Source of the DNA: an uncultured Bacteroidota bacterium
GTDB lineage: Bacteria > Bacteroidota > Bacteroidia > Chitinophagales > LD1
Direction of reading: 5' to 3'
Length of the DNA stretch: 60,390 nucleotides
Assembly: GCA_903919075.1 (NCBI GenBank)
Contig: CAIXGR010000090.1
Location: 1 to 60,390 of the forward strand
Position 1 is the first letter of the stretch, and each line of letters begins with the position of its first letter. The translations under genes were made by a program, and so were the position numbers. Below the pieces are notes generated by a model. The model worked only from the letters and a program-made list of their open reading frames with translations. It did no database searches and had not been told where the DNA came from. Of the stretch, positions 41,771 to 50,487 are shown in pieces.

Positions 41771-42685
41771 CTATGCTTCAGTAATTGTTTCCACCAATCT
41801 TTCAAGGTCACTGTCATTGTAAAACTTAATAACAATCTCGCCTTTACCATCTTTAGCTCTTGCAATTTGCACTTTGGTGCCAAGTGTTGATGTAAGCTGA
41901 TCTTGCATTTTTTTTACGGTAAACGGCAAATCGGCTTGGTTATTGGATGCTGAAGCCTGATTTTTCTTAGGCTTAACTTCGTAGCTGCGCACTAACTCTT
42001 CAACCTGCCTTACGCTTAGGCCTTTGCTTACTGTTTCTTTGTAGGCGCTTAATAATGCTACTATATTATCAAGCGAAAGGAGTGCCTTTGCGTGGCCCAT
42101 AGTTATTTTATCATCACGCAAACCCGCCTGAATATCGGGCGGCAATTTAAGTAGCCTAATAAAGTTGGTTACTGTGCTCCGGTTTTTGCCCAAGCGTTCA
42201 GCCAATTCTTCCTGCGTTAAATCGCATTCATCCTGCAAACGCTTATAGTTAATGGCAATCTCCAAGGGGTTAAGGTCTTCGCGCTGTATATTTTCTATCA
42301 GGGCAATTTCAATACTTTCCTGGTCGCTGGCTAAGCGTATAAAAGCAGGTATTTCTTTTTTGCCAGCAAGTTTAGATGCACGTAATCTTCTTTCGCCGGC
42401 GATAAGCTGATATTTGTTGTTCTCAATTTTACGTGCTGTAATAGGTTGTATTACTCCGTGTATTCTGATAGAATCAGCCAACTCATTCAAACTTTCTTCT
42501 TCAAAAGTAGTACGAGGTTGAAAAGGATTTACCTCAATTTGTTCTAACGGCACATTAATAATTACCGAACCCTGATTCATTACATTGCCTGTTAATTGCT
42601 TTTCACGTATTTCAGTGGTGGTATCATTTGCCTCTAATAAAGCACTTAACCCGCGGCCTAAAACCGACTTTTTCTTGTCGCTCAT
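41771..42685 (-). CDS. parB: Chromosome partition protein ParB
   Basis: A 304-residue ParB/Spo0J. The N-terminal KKSVLGRGLSALLEAND is followed by the ParB/Srx domain with PLEQIEVNPFQPRTTFEEE, LADSIRIHGVIQPITAR, and the CTP-binding GERRLRASKLAG and IEIALIENIQREDLNPLEIA. A helix-turn-helix region follows: DLTQEELAERLGKNRSTVTNFIRLLKLP. The C-terminal dimerisation domain is at about 250-304. ParB binds parS and slides as a CTP-gated clamp to organise the replication origin with ParA. parA lies upstream across a 102-base gap that holds the inverted 36-bp repeat. No parS site was recognised nearby. Confidence 0.95.
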   Translation of the reverse strand: MSDKKKSVLGRGLSALLEANDTTTEIREKQLTGNVMNQGSVIINVPLEQIEVNPFQPRTTFEEESLNELADSIRIHGVIQPITARKIENNKYQLIAGERRLRASKLAGKKEIPAFIRLASDQESIEIALIENIQREDLNPLEIAINYKRLQDECDLTQEELAERLGKNRSTVTNFIRLLKLPPDIQAGLRDDKITMGHAKALLSLDNIVALLSAYKETVSKGLSVRQVEELVRSYEVKPKKNQASASNNQADLPFTVKKMQDQLTSTLGTKVQIARAKDGKGEIVIKFYNDSDLERLVETITEA

Positions 42686-42714
42686 ATAGTATCAATAATT
42701 AAAATAAAAAAAAT

Positions 42715-42750
42715 GCTCCCCGCACCCTCTAACTCCCTAAAGGGAGAACC
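42715..42750 (-). repeat. 36-bp intergenic repeat, copy 2 of an exact inverted pair
   Basis: The exact reverse complement of the unit at 5030-5065, including the CTCCCT/AGGGAG hairpin. It lies in the spacer between parA and parB. Flanking bases outside the 36-bp core differ, apart from a short gctcc extension. Confidence 0.85.
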
Positions 42751-42787
42751 GCTCCTCGTGAAGCTATATAGTAATGTGTCTTGTCGC

Positions 42788-43648
42788 CTAATTTTTAGAT
42801 GCTGTATCTTCCACTAAGTTAAATTCTTTATCGCTATTAGCGATCATTGTGGCATTATTTCTTTGCAGCATTTCGCGTACTAAGTTCATATAGTTAAGGC
42901 TGCCCTTGCTTTCGGCATCGTACATAATTGCCGGTTTGCCAAAACTTGGCGCCTCGCCCAAACGTGTATTGCGATGAACAATAGTTTCGAATACTATATT
43001 TTGAAAATGCCTTTTAATTTCATCAACTACTTGGTTGGCTAAACGCAAACGAGGGTCGAACATGGTTAATACAATGCCTTCTATTTCCAATTTAGGATTT
43101 AATCTGCTTTGAACAATTTTAATTGTATTTAATAACTTACCCAAACCTTCTAATGCAAAGTATTCGCACTGTACCGGTATTAGTACTGAGTCAGCAGCAG
43201 TAAGCGCATTAACGGTTATTAAACCTAATGATGGTGAACAATCAATGATAATAAAATCATAGCTGTTCCGTAATTCATCCAGTATGCCTTTAAATATTTT
43301 TTCGCGGTTAGGTTGATTAATCAATTCTATTTCGGCGCCCACCAAGTCAAGGTGCGATGGAAGGAGGAAAAGATTAGGTGTTTCAGTTTCAAGAATAATG
43401 TCCTTAGCCTTTACTTCATTTACCAAACACTCATAAATACTGGTCTTTATGGCTTTAGGGTCAAAACCCACGCCTGATGTGGCATTGGCCTGTGGGTCAG
43501 CATCAACCAATAGGGTTTTATATTCAAGGATGGCAAGGCTGGCAGCTATGTTAATAGCCGATGTTGTTTTACCTACACCACCTTTTTGGTTGGCTAGTGT
43601 AATAATTTTCCCCGGCTTTTTGCGTGCTTCATTTTTCTTTTTGGTCAT
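42788..43648 (-). CDS. parA: Chromosome partition ATPase ParA (Soj)
   Basis: A 286-residue ParA ATPase with deviant Walker A QKGGVGKTTSAINIAASL (residues 21-38), the DADPQANATSGVG motif (Walker A'), Walker B FIIIDCSPSLGLITVNAL and PVQCEYFALEGL. The Soj type has a short N-terminus and no HTH, so it is chromosomal. It works with ParB on origin segregation. It starts 20 bases past the UPF0173 gene stop and is probably transcribed with parB, although the 102-base spacer and repeat could affect the ratio. Confidence 0.96.
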   Translation of the reverse strand: MTKKKNEARKKPGKIITLANQKGGVGKTTSAINIAASLAILEYKTLLVDADPQANATSGVGFDPKAIKTSIYECLVNEVKAKDIILETETPNLFLLPSHLDLVGAEIELINQPNREKIFKGILDELRNSYDFIIIDCSPSLGLITVNALTAADSVLIPVQCEYFALEGLGKLLNTIKIVQSRLNPKLEIEGIVLTMFDPRLRLANQVVDEIKRHFQNIVFETIVHRNTRLGEAPSFGKPAIMYDAESKGSLNYMNLVREMLQRNNATMIANSDKEFNLVEDTASKN

Positions 43649-43668
43649 CGCTTAAATATTTTCAAAGG

Positions 43669-44355
43669 TTACTTTAAATCGATTGTCTCGCCTATTTTTA
43701 AAAGCAAAAGTTCCTTGCCTTTTTCATTAAATTTTTTAACCGCTGCTTCATGGTCAATTTTTATAAAGCCAAAGGTATCGTAATGCAAGCCTATAACGCG
43801 GTTACATTGCACAAAATTGCTAGCCTGTATCGCATCATCAATACCCATAGTAAAGTTATCTCCTATTGGCAATAATGCAACGTTTAATTTAACACCCATC
43901 AGCGGAATAAGTTGCATATCCATCATCAATGCTGTATCGCCTGAATAATAAAAATTGCCTTCCTTACTTTCAATAACAAACCCGCCGGGGTTCCCCCCAT
44001 AGGCTCCATCAGGCATAACGCTTGAGTGAGCAGCGGCAGTATACTTAACCGTTCCAAAATCAAACTTCCATTTTCCCCCATGATTCATTGGGTGACAGTT
44101 TTTTGCGCCCTTTGATTGAAACCATAACACCACTTCGTAGTTAGAAACTATAGTAGCCCCGGTTCTTTGTGCTATGCTCTCGGCATCGGCAATATGATCT
44201 TCATGGCCATGCGAAAGAAAAATATAATCAGCTTTAATATCGCTTATATTTATGTTCCTCGCCAATTCGTTAGGGCTAATAAAGGGATCAAATAACAGAT
44301 TCTTACCACCCGTATATACACTAAAACAAGAATGGCCGTAATAAGTAATTTTCAT
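43669..44355 (-). CDS. UPF0173 family metal-dependent hydrolase
   Basis: A 228-residue metallo-beta-lactamase-fold protein of the UPF0173 family. It has MKITYYGHSCFSVYTGGKNLLFDPFI, the metal motif SHGHEDHIADAESIA, HPMNHGGKWKFDFGTVKYTAAAHSS, and FYYSGDTALMMDM and GLHYDTFGFI further on. The substrate is unknown. The ATG at 44355 gives the typical MKITYYGHS start, and the region upstream to 44415 is intergenic. It lies upstream of parA on the same strand. Confidence 0.92.
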   Translation of the reverse strand: MKITYYGHSCFSVYTGGKNLLFDPFISPNELARNINISDIKADYIFLSHGHEDHIADAESIAQRTGATIVSNYEVVLWFQSKGAKNCHPMNHGGKWKFDFGTVKYTAAAHSSVMPDGAYGGNPGGFVIESKEGNFYYSGDTALMMDMQLIPLMGVKLNVALLPIGDNFTMGIDDAIQASNFVQCNRVIGLHYDTFGFIKIDHEAAVKKFNEKGKELLLLKIGETIDLK

Positions 44356-44369
44356 ATTGCAATTAGCTT

Positions 44370-44377
44370 CAAAAGTA
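44370..44377 (-). promoter_or_regulatory. -7 promoter box of the UPF0173 gene
   Basis: The minus strand reads TACTTTTG, a TAnnTTTG match 15 bases before the ATG, giving a very short leader. No clear -33 element. Confidence 0.35.
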
Positions 44378-44481
44378 GAACATGTGTGGAACATTAGCCG
44401 GTCGTAATTCTCCACTTACAAACAGATGTCTTGTTTATACGTATGTTGATAACCGCTTTTTTTTGTTGAAACCGTGTGGAT

Positions 44482-44529
44482 ATAAAGCAAAAATGCCCTT
44501 CCAAAACTGGAAGGGCATTTTTGCTTTAT
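44482..44529. terminator. Exceptionally long intrinsic terminator
   Basis: Perfect 22-bp arms (44482-44503 and 44508-44529) with a 4-base loop form a strong hairpin, and T-runs lie on both strands. It follows the stop of the T9SS cargo gene at 44546 and should end that minus-strand transcript. It could also stop plus-strand transcription. Confidence 0.92.
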
Positions 44530-44545
44530 TATTAGCAATTAATGA

Positions 44546-46552
44546 TTATTTATTAATCACCAGCTTTTTAATAGCTGTTTTATCGCCAGTTTTAATTTTA
44601 ACAATGTACGTACCACTTGCTAAGTCACCAAAATCAAACGTTTTGCTGAATGAAGATGGAACATCGGTATTTACGAAGTTTCTTACCAAAGATCCAATTA
44701 CGTTGTATACATTGATAGATAGATTCTTCTCAACACCGTTAACAATAAAGTTTACACTTCCGTTGCTAGGGTTAGGCACAAGGCTTATCGCTTCGCTAAA
44801 AGCAAGGTCTTCAATACCACTATTTGTGCACTGGCTATTTGAAGCCGATAGAACTGTAATGCTATGAACCGGAGAAGTAAAGCTGCAGCTGCCGCTATCC
44901 ATTGTAAGCGTTACTGAATATATACCTTGATTAGTATAAGTGTAATTGGCATCTTGAGAATTAACTGTTCCTTGGTCACCCATTACCCATGAGCTGGTCC
45001 ATCCATTAGTATTGCTTGATGTATTGGTAAAAGTAACTTGCTTAGTAGCACATATTGGGCTAGGTGGGTTACTAAAGTTAACGTTATTGCTTACGCCACC
45101 TGCATATTGCACAACTATACTAGCAGTTGCCTGGCAGGTTGAACTATTGGTTACAGTTACCGAATAAGTTCCTGGAGCATTTACAACAATATGATCATAC
45201 ACCGAAGTAGTACCGCTTGCACCTGTACTCCATAGGTAGCTCTTTCCTGTAGTATTTCCCCATATAATTTCATGAATGGTTGCTTGACCACCGCAGTTAA
45301 TACTTATAGGGCTAACTTCTTTAATACTATCAAAAATTCCGTTATTGGTAATTACTACCGTATCGTATACGTTTCCGTTGGTACCATCATTTGCAGTTAA
45401 AATAACTGTAACGTTACCTGTATTAGGCATTATAAGGCTTGTAGATGCTGAAGAAGGATCAGATATACTACCTGATGAAGCTGACCAAGAATAAGTAGGA
45501 GCAGCAGCACTGTTGCTTCCAAATATGTTTCCGGTTAGGCCTACAGTTCCTCCAGGGCAAGAAGTAGTTGTTGTTGCTTGAATTTGTGCTTTGTAATCTA
45601 CACACACGTTAATAATTGCGCGTATTTCCCAATTTTGAGTGTATACAAAGCTGCAATTATAAGGCACGCCTGAGTAGCCGTATCCACTGTTTTCATCAAC
45701 ATTATGAACTGCTGTGTAAGTATTATCTGTATAAGCTATTTCACCAAATAATGCATTACCAACAAAAGGAGATGGTGCAGCTGGCGAAGCATAATTATTT
45801 CCACCAATAACTACCGTTCCACAAGAGTCGGCATACGTATAAGATAAATAGAAGTGAGATGACGTATCTTTTCCTAAATAGTCCACTCTAACAGCAAATG
45901 ATTCTCCTTGGTTAAATTGATGATTAACACCAACACGAACTGAAGAGAAAGTATCGCCACCAAGGCAGAATGGTGCAAGACCAGAAATACCTGAGTAAAT
46001 AGCAGTTTTTACTAGCGCAGAAGTATTACCTGCAATTGAATAAATACTAAATACCAAACTATCGTTAGCCATATGTGCTGTAGGCCCCTTTAATCCTGCA
46101 TATACATCAATTGAATCTAAATAAATCGTTGAGTATGCAAGAGGGTAATAAGCAACCTGGTTAGTTGAAGTATTGGCAAATGCAATAGTATCAAAGAACT
46201 GAATAGCATAAGTATAATTACTTACATGGAATGTATCTACGAATGGAGTTATTTCCCAAACATCAATACCATTGCCATTGTTGTTGTACCAACTGCCATT
46301 AAAATTAAAAAACTCCAAGCCGGCTATTACTTCATTATAAGCATTGTAGTCAATCAAATCAGAGGTATCGCAAATACCCGAACCGCTACGAAAAACACCA
46401 ACAGCATTTTTATATTTATGGTCTACAGATGGCCGTTGCTGCGGCTTAATATAGTTTTTTTCGGGTTTAGAAATTACTGGAATCTTTAAAGAATTCTGCG
46501 CAAATAATGATATTGCGAGAAAACTTATGAATAGCGTAAGTAAATTTTTCAT
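44546..46552 (-). CDS. Secreted PKD-domain protein with type A T9SS sorting domain
   Basis: A 668-residue exported protein: signal peptide (1-19, AISLFAQ); an N-terminal jelly-roll-like domain (about 40-320) with alternating beta strands; PKD-like repeats (TYSWSASSGSISDPSS, KSYLWSTGASGTTSV, TSSWVMGDQGTVNSQDANYTYTNQGIYSVTLTM); and a type A sorting domain (about 595-668, AISLVPNPSNGSVNFIVNG and LASGTYIVKIKTGDKTAIKKLVINK). Its transcript ends in a 22-bp hairpin terminator. A tandem 11-bp repeat lies about 110-130 bases upstream. It is probably a surface or extracellular protein; the ligand is unknown. Confidence 0.9.
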   Translation of the reverse strand: MKNLLTLFISFLAISLFAQNSLKIPVISKPEKNYIKPQQRPSVDHKYKNAVGVFRSGSGICDTSDLIDYNAYNEVIAGLEFFNFNGSWYNNNGNGIDVWEITPFVDTFHVSNYTYAIQFFDTIAFANTSTNQVAYYPLAYSTIYLDSIDVYAGLKGPTAHMANDSLVFSIYSIAGNTSALVKTAIYSGISGLAPFCLGGDTFSSVRVGVNHQFNQGESFAVRVDYLGKDTSSHFYLSYTYADSCGTVVIGGNNYASPAAPSPFVGNALFGEIAYTDNTYTAVHNVDENSGYGYSGVPYNCSFVYTQNWEIRAIINVCVDYKAQIQATTTTSCPGGTVGLTGNIFGSNSAAAPTYSWSASSGSISDPSSASTSLIMPNTGNVTVILTANDGTNGNVYDTVVITNNGIFDSIKEVSPISINCGGQATIHEIIWGNTTGKSYLWSTGASGTTSVYDHIVVNAPGTYSVTVTNSSTCQATASIVVQYAGGVSNNVNFSNPPSPICATKQVTFTNTSSNTNGWTSSWVMGDQGTVNSQDANYTYTNQGIYSVTLTMDSGSCSFTSPVHSITVLSASNSQCTNSGIEDLAFSEAISLVPNPSNGSVNFIVNGVEKNLSINVYNVIGSLVRNFVNTDVPSSFSKTFDFGDLASGTYIVKIKTGDKTAIKKLVINK

Positions 46553-46661
46553 GGCTATTTGTTTTTTTCTGGTTTTAAGGTTATATAATTAAAGTGTAAA
46601 GTTAGTCCTTTCTGAATTTAGAAGCGCAAATGAATACAAAAAATGAGAGAGTTTCAAAAAA

Positions 46662-46683
46662 AAATGACAATTAAATGACAATT
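46662..46683. repeat. Tandem 11-bp direct repeat upstream of a T9SS cargo gene
   Basis: AAATGACAATT occurs twice head to tail, about one helical turn apart, 110-130 bases upstream of the secreted PKD protein start. It could be a regulator binding site. Confidence 0.5.
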
Positions 46684-46784
46684 AAAATACCGGCATCTTA
46701 TTGGGGGGAAGCAATGCCACAAAAAAATTTTAGAGAATATCTTTTTTATTAAACATTGTTGCGTATCAATAAATACTTACCCAC

Positions 46785-47360
46785 TTAGGCTTCAGGCCCT
46801 TTATAATAACAACTTCTGCACCTAGGCTCGTAGGCATTTTTTTCGCCCAGTAAAATTCGGCTTTTTTCATCGGAAGTACGGTACGAAAAATGGGCTATAT
46901 CTCCACATTTAACACAAATTGCATGTACCTTAGTTATATAATCGGCAATTGATAGTAAATGTGGAATGGGGCCAAACGGTCTGCCTTCAAAATCCATATC
47001 CAAACCCGCAGCAATTACCCTTATGCCACGCTTAGCAAGCTTTTCGCAAACCACAGGTAATTCCGAATCCATAAACTGTGCTTCATCAATCCCAACTACT
47101 TCAATCCCATCGGCTAACAACATAATATTTTCTGAGTGCTCAATGGGTGTGGATCGGATAGAATTGGAATCATGCGATACTACATTTACCTCGCTATATC
47201 TTATATCAACAGTGGGCTTAAATATTTCTACTTTTTTATTAGCTATATGGGCTCGCTTAAGCCTGCGTATAAGTTCTTCCGTTTTACCAGAAAACATAGA
47301 CCCACAGACTACTTCAATCCATCCTTTTCTTTCCTTACCGGTTAGCGGTTCTATAAACAT
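46785..47360 (-). CDS. tdk: Thymidine kinase
   Basis: A 191-residue type II thymidine kinase: P-loop [13 protein letters not shown] (residues 19-31), Walker B-like VVGIDEAQF (88-95), the lasso [21 protein letters not shown] and the C-terminal zinc-ribbon cysteines in CVKC and CRSC. It phosphorylates thymidine to dTMP in pyrimidine salvage. The length and four zinc-binding cysteines are normal for the family. It is the last gene of the minus-strand block before a divergent 254-base gap. Confidence 0.96.
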   Translation of the reverse strand: MFIEPLTGKERKGWIEVVCGSMFSGKTEELIRRLKRAHIANKKVEIFKPTVDIRYSEVNVVSHDSNSIRSTPIEHSENIMLLADGIEVVGIDEAQFMDSELPVVCEKLAKRGIRVIAAGLDMDFEGRPFGPIPHLLSIADYITKVHAICVKCGDIAHFSYRTSDEKSRILLGEKNAYEPRCRSCYYKGPEA

Positions 47361-47614
47361 ATTGCAAACAGTGTATGCAGGTTATTATTTAACTTTCTAT
47401 TCCCTCAATTATACAACAAAAATTATTTTCTTCAAACAATTAAAATCTACCTGTTGTTGCAATTTTAATAATTAACTCCAACCCTATTATATCTGCCTAC
47501 TGTATAACTTACAATTAAACAACCCTTTCCGCCGTTAAACATCATATTGGGCTGTTTAAAACTTGTTTAAAAGCCAGTACAATTTTGCACTACGTTTGTT
47601 TTAAAATTAACTGT

Positions 47615-48328
47615 ATGACATCTTCAAGAATATTGGATTTGCTTGATAAAATCAATAGCGGTATTAAAAGTGCCGATTTGCAAAATCTGTCGCAAATCGA
47701 ATACGACTCTTTAATGCAGCATTTGCGCAGCCTTTACGAGGAATTATACCAACAGAGAAAAGAAAATGCCTTCACAATGGCGCCAAATGATTTAGATAAA
47801 ATTACCAGCGCCGTTGAAAATCTAGAAACTGAAAAATTGCCTGCAAAAAAAACTTTTCTTTCCAATCAACATCTTTTACTTACTGATAGCCAACACGCTA
47901 AAAAAGAACCGGTGGAGGCACAGAATAAAGAAAGTATAAGCCACCCAACTGAAACAAGCATAAAGCCTACGGAAAAACCCGAAAAAAAACAACTCCACTC
48001 TTCTATTAATGAGAATGTAACAAATACGGAGTCGTTGAATGAAAAGTTGAAACATAATTCAGGCAATGAAATGCATAAAAAACTATCGACAAAGCCTTTA
48101 AAAGACCTTATTGACCTGAATAAGCGCTTTGTGCTTTTAACCGAATTATTTAAGAGTAACGCCGAAGCCTTTTCGGCAGCTATTCATCATATTGACAGCC
48201 TGGATAACTACCCAGCAGCCGAAACATTTATCCAATCGCAACTTGTTTCAAATTATTATTGGGATCAATCCTCACAATCCGCCAGGTTATTTATGAAATT
48301 AGTGAAGCAAAAATTTGGAGTGTTATAA
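47615..48328 (+). CDS. Conserved protein with coiled-coil N-terminus and helical C-terminal domain
   Basis: A 237-residue protein of unknown function. The N-terminal 70 residues are helical (SRILDLLDKINSGIKSA, LMQHLRSLYEELYQQRKEN). A disordered Lys/Glu/Ser/Thr-rich linker runs from about 75 to 160. The C-terminal 75 residues form a conserved helical block (LKDLIDLNKRFVLLTELFKSNAEAFSAAIHHID and YYWDQSSQSARLFMKLV) seen in uncharacterised Bacteroidota proteins. The ATG at 47615 is used because an upstream frame start adds residues without similarity. There is no signal peptide, so it is cytosolic. Confidence 0.75.
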   Translation: MTSSRILDLLDKINSGIKSADLQNLSQIEYDSLMQHLRSLYEELYQQRKENAFTMAPNDLDKITSAVENLETEKLPAKKTFLSNQHLLLTDSQHAKKEPVEAQNKESISHPTETSIKPTEKPEKKQLHSSINENVTNTESLNEKLKHNSGNEMHKKLSTKPLKDLIDLNKRFVLLTELFKSNAEAFSAAIHHIDSLDNYPAAETFIQSQLVSNYYWDQSSQSARLFMKLVKQKFGVL

Positions 48329-48456
48329 CAATGGGGTATGCCTGCCCAACAAGTTTTAAGTTTATGGTTTGGAAAATAAATTTTGCAGTTAGAATATATT
48401 TTCTATTCTTGCATTGATACAGTTTTTCTAAACAAGTTATTTACGCCTGAGCACTA

Positions 48457-48837
48457 ATGGCACGCAAAAAATTTTCCAACGAATATATCATACGCTCGTC
48501 TCCGACGATATTATATGAATTTTTAACCCAACCCAGCAATCTGGCCCAATGGTTTTCTGATTACTGCGATTCGCAGCTCGATATTTATATTTTCGGCTGG
48601 AACGGTTCTTTTCAACGTGCACGCCAGGTTGACAGAATTGAAGATGACTCGGTAAAATACCACTGGGAAGGGGGTAATAAAGACGAATATTTTGCTTTCA
48701 GAGTGTATAAATCCGAAATATCGAATGACACAGTTTTGGAAATTACCGACTTTGCCGAAGCTAAAGAAATAAAAGAGCAAACCTTTCTTTGGGACAAACA
48801 GGTAGAAGACCTTAAACATGCTTTAGGCGCGTTTTAA
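48457..48837 (+). CDS. START-like domain protein
   Basis: A 126-residue protein matching the Bacteroidota START-like/SRPBCC fold: FSNEYIIRSSPTILYEFLTQPSNLAQWFSDYCD at the N-terminus, KYHWEGGNKDEYFAFRVY in the middle and FLWDKQVEDLKHALGAF at the C-terminal helix. The fold binds hydrophobic ligands in a pocket, but no ligand or partner is known for this group. It is cytosolic and monocistronic as far as can be seen. Confidence 0.82.
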   Translation: MARKKFSNEYIIRSSPTILYEFLTQPSNLAQWFSDYCDSQLDIYIFGWNGSFQRARQVDRIEDDSVKYHWEGGNKDEYFAFRVYKSEISNDTVLEITDFAEAKEIKEQTFLWDKQVEDLKHALGAF

Positions 48838-48941
48838 AAAACAGAATTCTTTTTCGGAATAATATCTATTTTGCATTCAACCCCCGCTTTAAAAATTATT
48901 TATTGCATTAATTTAGAGGCATCCTATTTTCAATATTGTTT

Positions 48942-49598
48942 ATGAAAAGGATAAAAATTGCTATTGCTGACGACCACAAGCTTTTTCGGAAGGGTATTAT
49001 ATCAATGCTTTCGGGCCATAACGAAATACAAACAATTATTGAAGCTGAAAACGGGAAAGATTTACTGGACCAATTAGCCAGTAACCCACCCGATGTAATT
49101 CTTTTAGACCTGAATATGCCGGTAGTAACCGGATGGAATGTTTTAAGCGAACTAAAAAGTAAAAACTCGCCGGTTAAAACCATTATACTTTCAATGTATG
49201 AAGAAGAAAGTATAATTCTGAATGCTATAAAAAATGGTGCCCGAGGATTTTTATCGAAAAACGCCAACCCCGAAGAAATTATTCTGGCCATACAAAGCGT
49301 TATGCAAACAGGATATTATTTCAACGACCAGACGAATAAGGCCATGCTTAAAAAAATGTTGATACAGGAAACCATCAACCCCGTTTTTCCACTTACACCT
49401 ATTGAACTTAACGAGCGTGAAGAGGAAGTGCTTCGCCTTATTTGCGATGAAAAAAGCACAGCTGAAATTGCCGAGAAGCTTAAATTAGGTTCGCGCACAG
49501 TAGAACTTACCCGCCAGAGATTGATGGAAAAATTTGGCGCTAAAAATTCGGTTGGCTTGATACTTCATGCCACCAAGCAGGGTTTTATACAATTATAA
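48942..49598 (+). CDS. NarL/LuxR-type response regulator
   Basis: A 218-residue response regulator. The receiver domain (1-125) has acidic residues DD at 10-11, phospho-acceptor Asp56 in VILLDLNMP, the conserved Ser in ILSMYEE and Lys in FLSKNA. The output domain (about 155-218) is a LuxR HTH: LNEREEEVLRLICDEKSTAEIAEKLKLGSRTVELTRQRLMEKFG. I use the ATG at 48942, because it gives the family start MKRIKIAIADDHKLFRKG; a TTG two codons upstream is less likely. No histidine kinase gene adjoins, so the partner kinase is unknown. Confidence 0.94.
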   Translation: MKRIKIAIADDHKLFRKGIISMLSGHNEIQTIIEAENGKDLLDQLASNPPDVILLDLNMPVVTGWNVLSELKSKNSPVKTIILSMYEEESIILNAIKNGARGFLSKNANPEEIILAIQSVMQTGYYFNDQTNKAMLKKMLIQETINPVFPLTPIELNEREEEVLRLICDEKSTAEIAEKLKLGSRTVELTRQRLMEKFGAKNSVGLILHATKQGFIQL

Positions 49599-49615
49599 TT
49601 ACCGGTGTTATAGTT

Positions 49616-50419
49616 TTAAAAAACTTCTTTCACGATAATAAAAATTGCGACAGCCAAAATAAACCAGCCGAAGTAGCTTTTCAATTTATCGTTGTGTATA
49701 AACGCTGCAACATAATGGCCAATAAAAACACCGGTAACTGAAAATGCCGAGAAGGTTAGCAAAAACTGCCAGTCGAAAGCATTGTGCGAACCTATATCGC
49801 CTAAAAAACCAATAAACGAATTTACCGTAACTAATACTAACGAAGTACCTATTGCCTTTTTTGTCGGCACATTAGCAAAATATATAAGTGCAGGTACCAT
49901 TAAAAATCCTCCACCCGCACCCACCAAGCCTAAAAATGCACCTATTAAAACAGCATATAATATAAGTTGTAAATAATGTGACCGCTGTTTAGGCTGAACT
50001 TCGGATGCCTGAGTAGAGTTGGATGTAATCATTTTATATGCAGCAATAAACATTACTGCCGAAAGAATAAAAAGTATTAAATGATTCTTATCAAGCGTGT
50101 AAGTTCCTATTTGCAAAATAGTTTTTGGCAAGTTGGGCATTACGTATCTGCGCACAGTATAAACGGTAATAACCGATGGAATACCGTAATAAAGAGCGGC
50201 ATCATAATCAACCCATTTTTTTCTAACGTTTTGAACAGCGCCGGAAAGAGCTGCTATACCAACCAATAAAAGCGAATATCCGGTTGCTACAGAAGCCTCA
50301 ATTTTAAACATATATACCAGCACCGGAATGGAAAGAAGTGCCCCACCGCCCCCCAGCAAGCCCAGAACAAAGCCTGTTAGCAGAGCACCCAGATAGCCAA
50401 GTATATGCAACCATTCCAT
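49616..50419 (-). CDS. TauE/SafE family sulfite/sulfonate permease
   Basis: A 267-residue membrane protein with about eight TM helices in two halves. The family signature GLLGGGGALLSIPVLVY occurs near the N-terminus and recurs as GLVGAGGGFLMVPALIY in the second half. Members export sulfite or sulfoacetate or import thiosulfate-type anions; the substrate here is unknown. It converges with the response regulator gene (17 bases between the stops) and is divergent from the Cys-rich peptide gene. Confidence 0.9.
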   Translation of the reverse strand: MEWLHILGYLGALLTGFVLGLLGGGGALLSIPVLVYMFKIEASVATGYSLLLVGIAALSGAVQNVRKKWVDYDAALYYGIPSVITVYTVRRYVMPNLPKTILQIGTYTLDKNHLILFILSAVMFIAAYKMITSNSTQASEVQPKQRSHYLQLILYAVLIGAFLGLVGAGGGFLMVPALIYFANVPTKKAIGTSLVLVTVNSFIGFLGDIGSHNAFDWQFLLTFSAFSVTGVFIGHYVAAFIHNDKLKSYFGWFILAVAIFIIVKEVF

Positions 50420-50475
50420 GAGCCCAAAGATTCATAATTTCTGCTAAATACCCACACTTTGGTGCATTTAGAACG

Positions 50476-50483
50476 TATATTTG
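50476..50483 (+). promoter_or_regulatory. -7 promoter box of the probable copper-handling unit
   Basis: TATATTTG is a perfect -7 match only 5 bases before the ATG of the Cys-rich peptide gene. A TTTG lies just 14 bases upstream, shorter than the usual -33 spacing. Confidence 0.4.
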
Positions 50484-50487
50484 TAGT

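Noticed and set aside
41771-43648. parS centromere sites near parAB
   Set aside because: CACGTG cores seen in the window (for example near 2690 and 15310) lack the TGTTNC/GNAACA arms and lie inside other genes.
48942-49598. Pairing of the NarL-type regulator with the large NtrY-like kinase as a two-component system
   Set aside because: They are 35 kb apart and of mismatched class (NtrY normally pairs with an NtrC-type regulator); no evidence links them.
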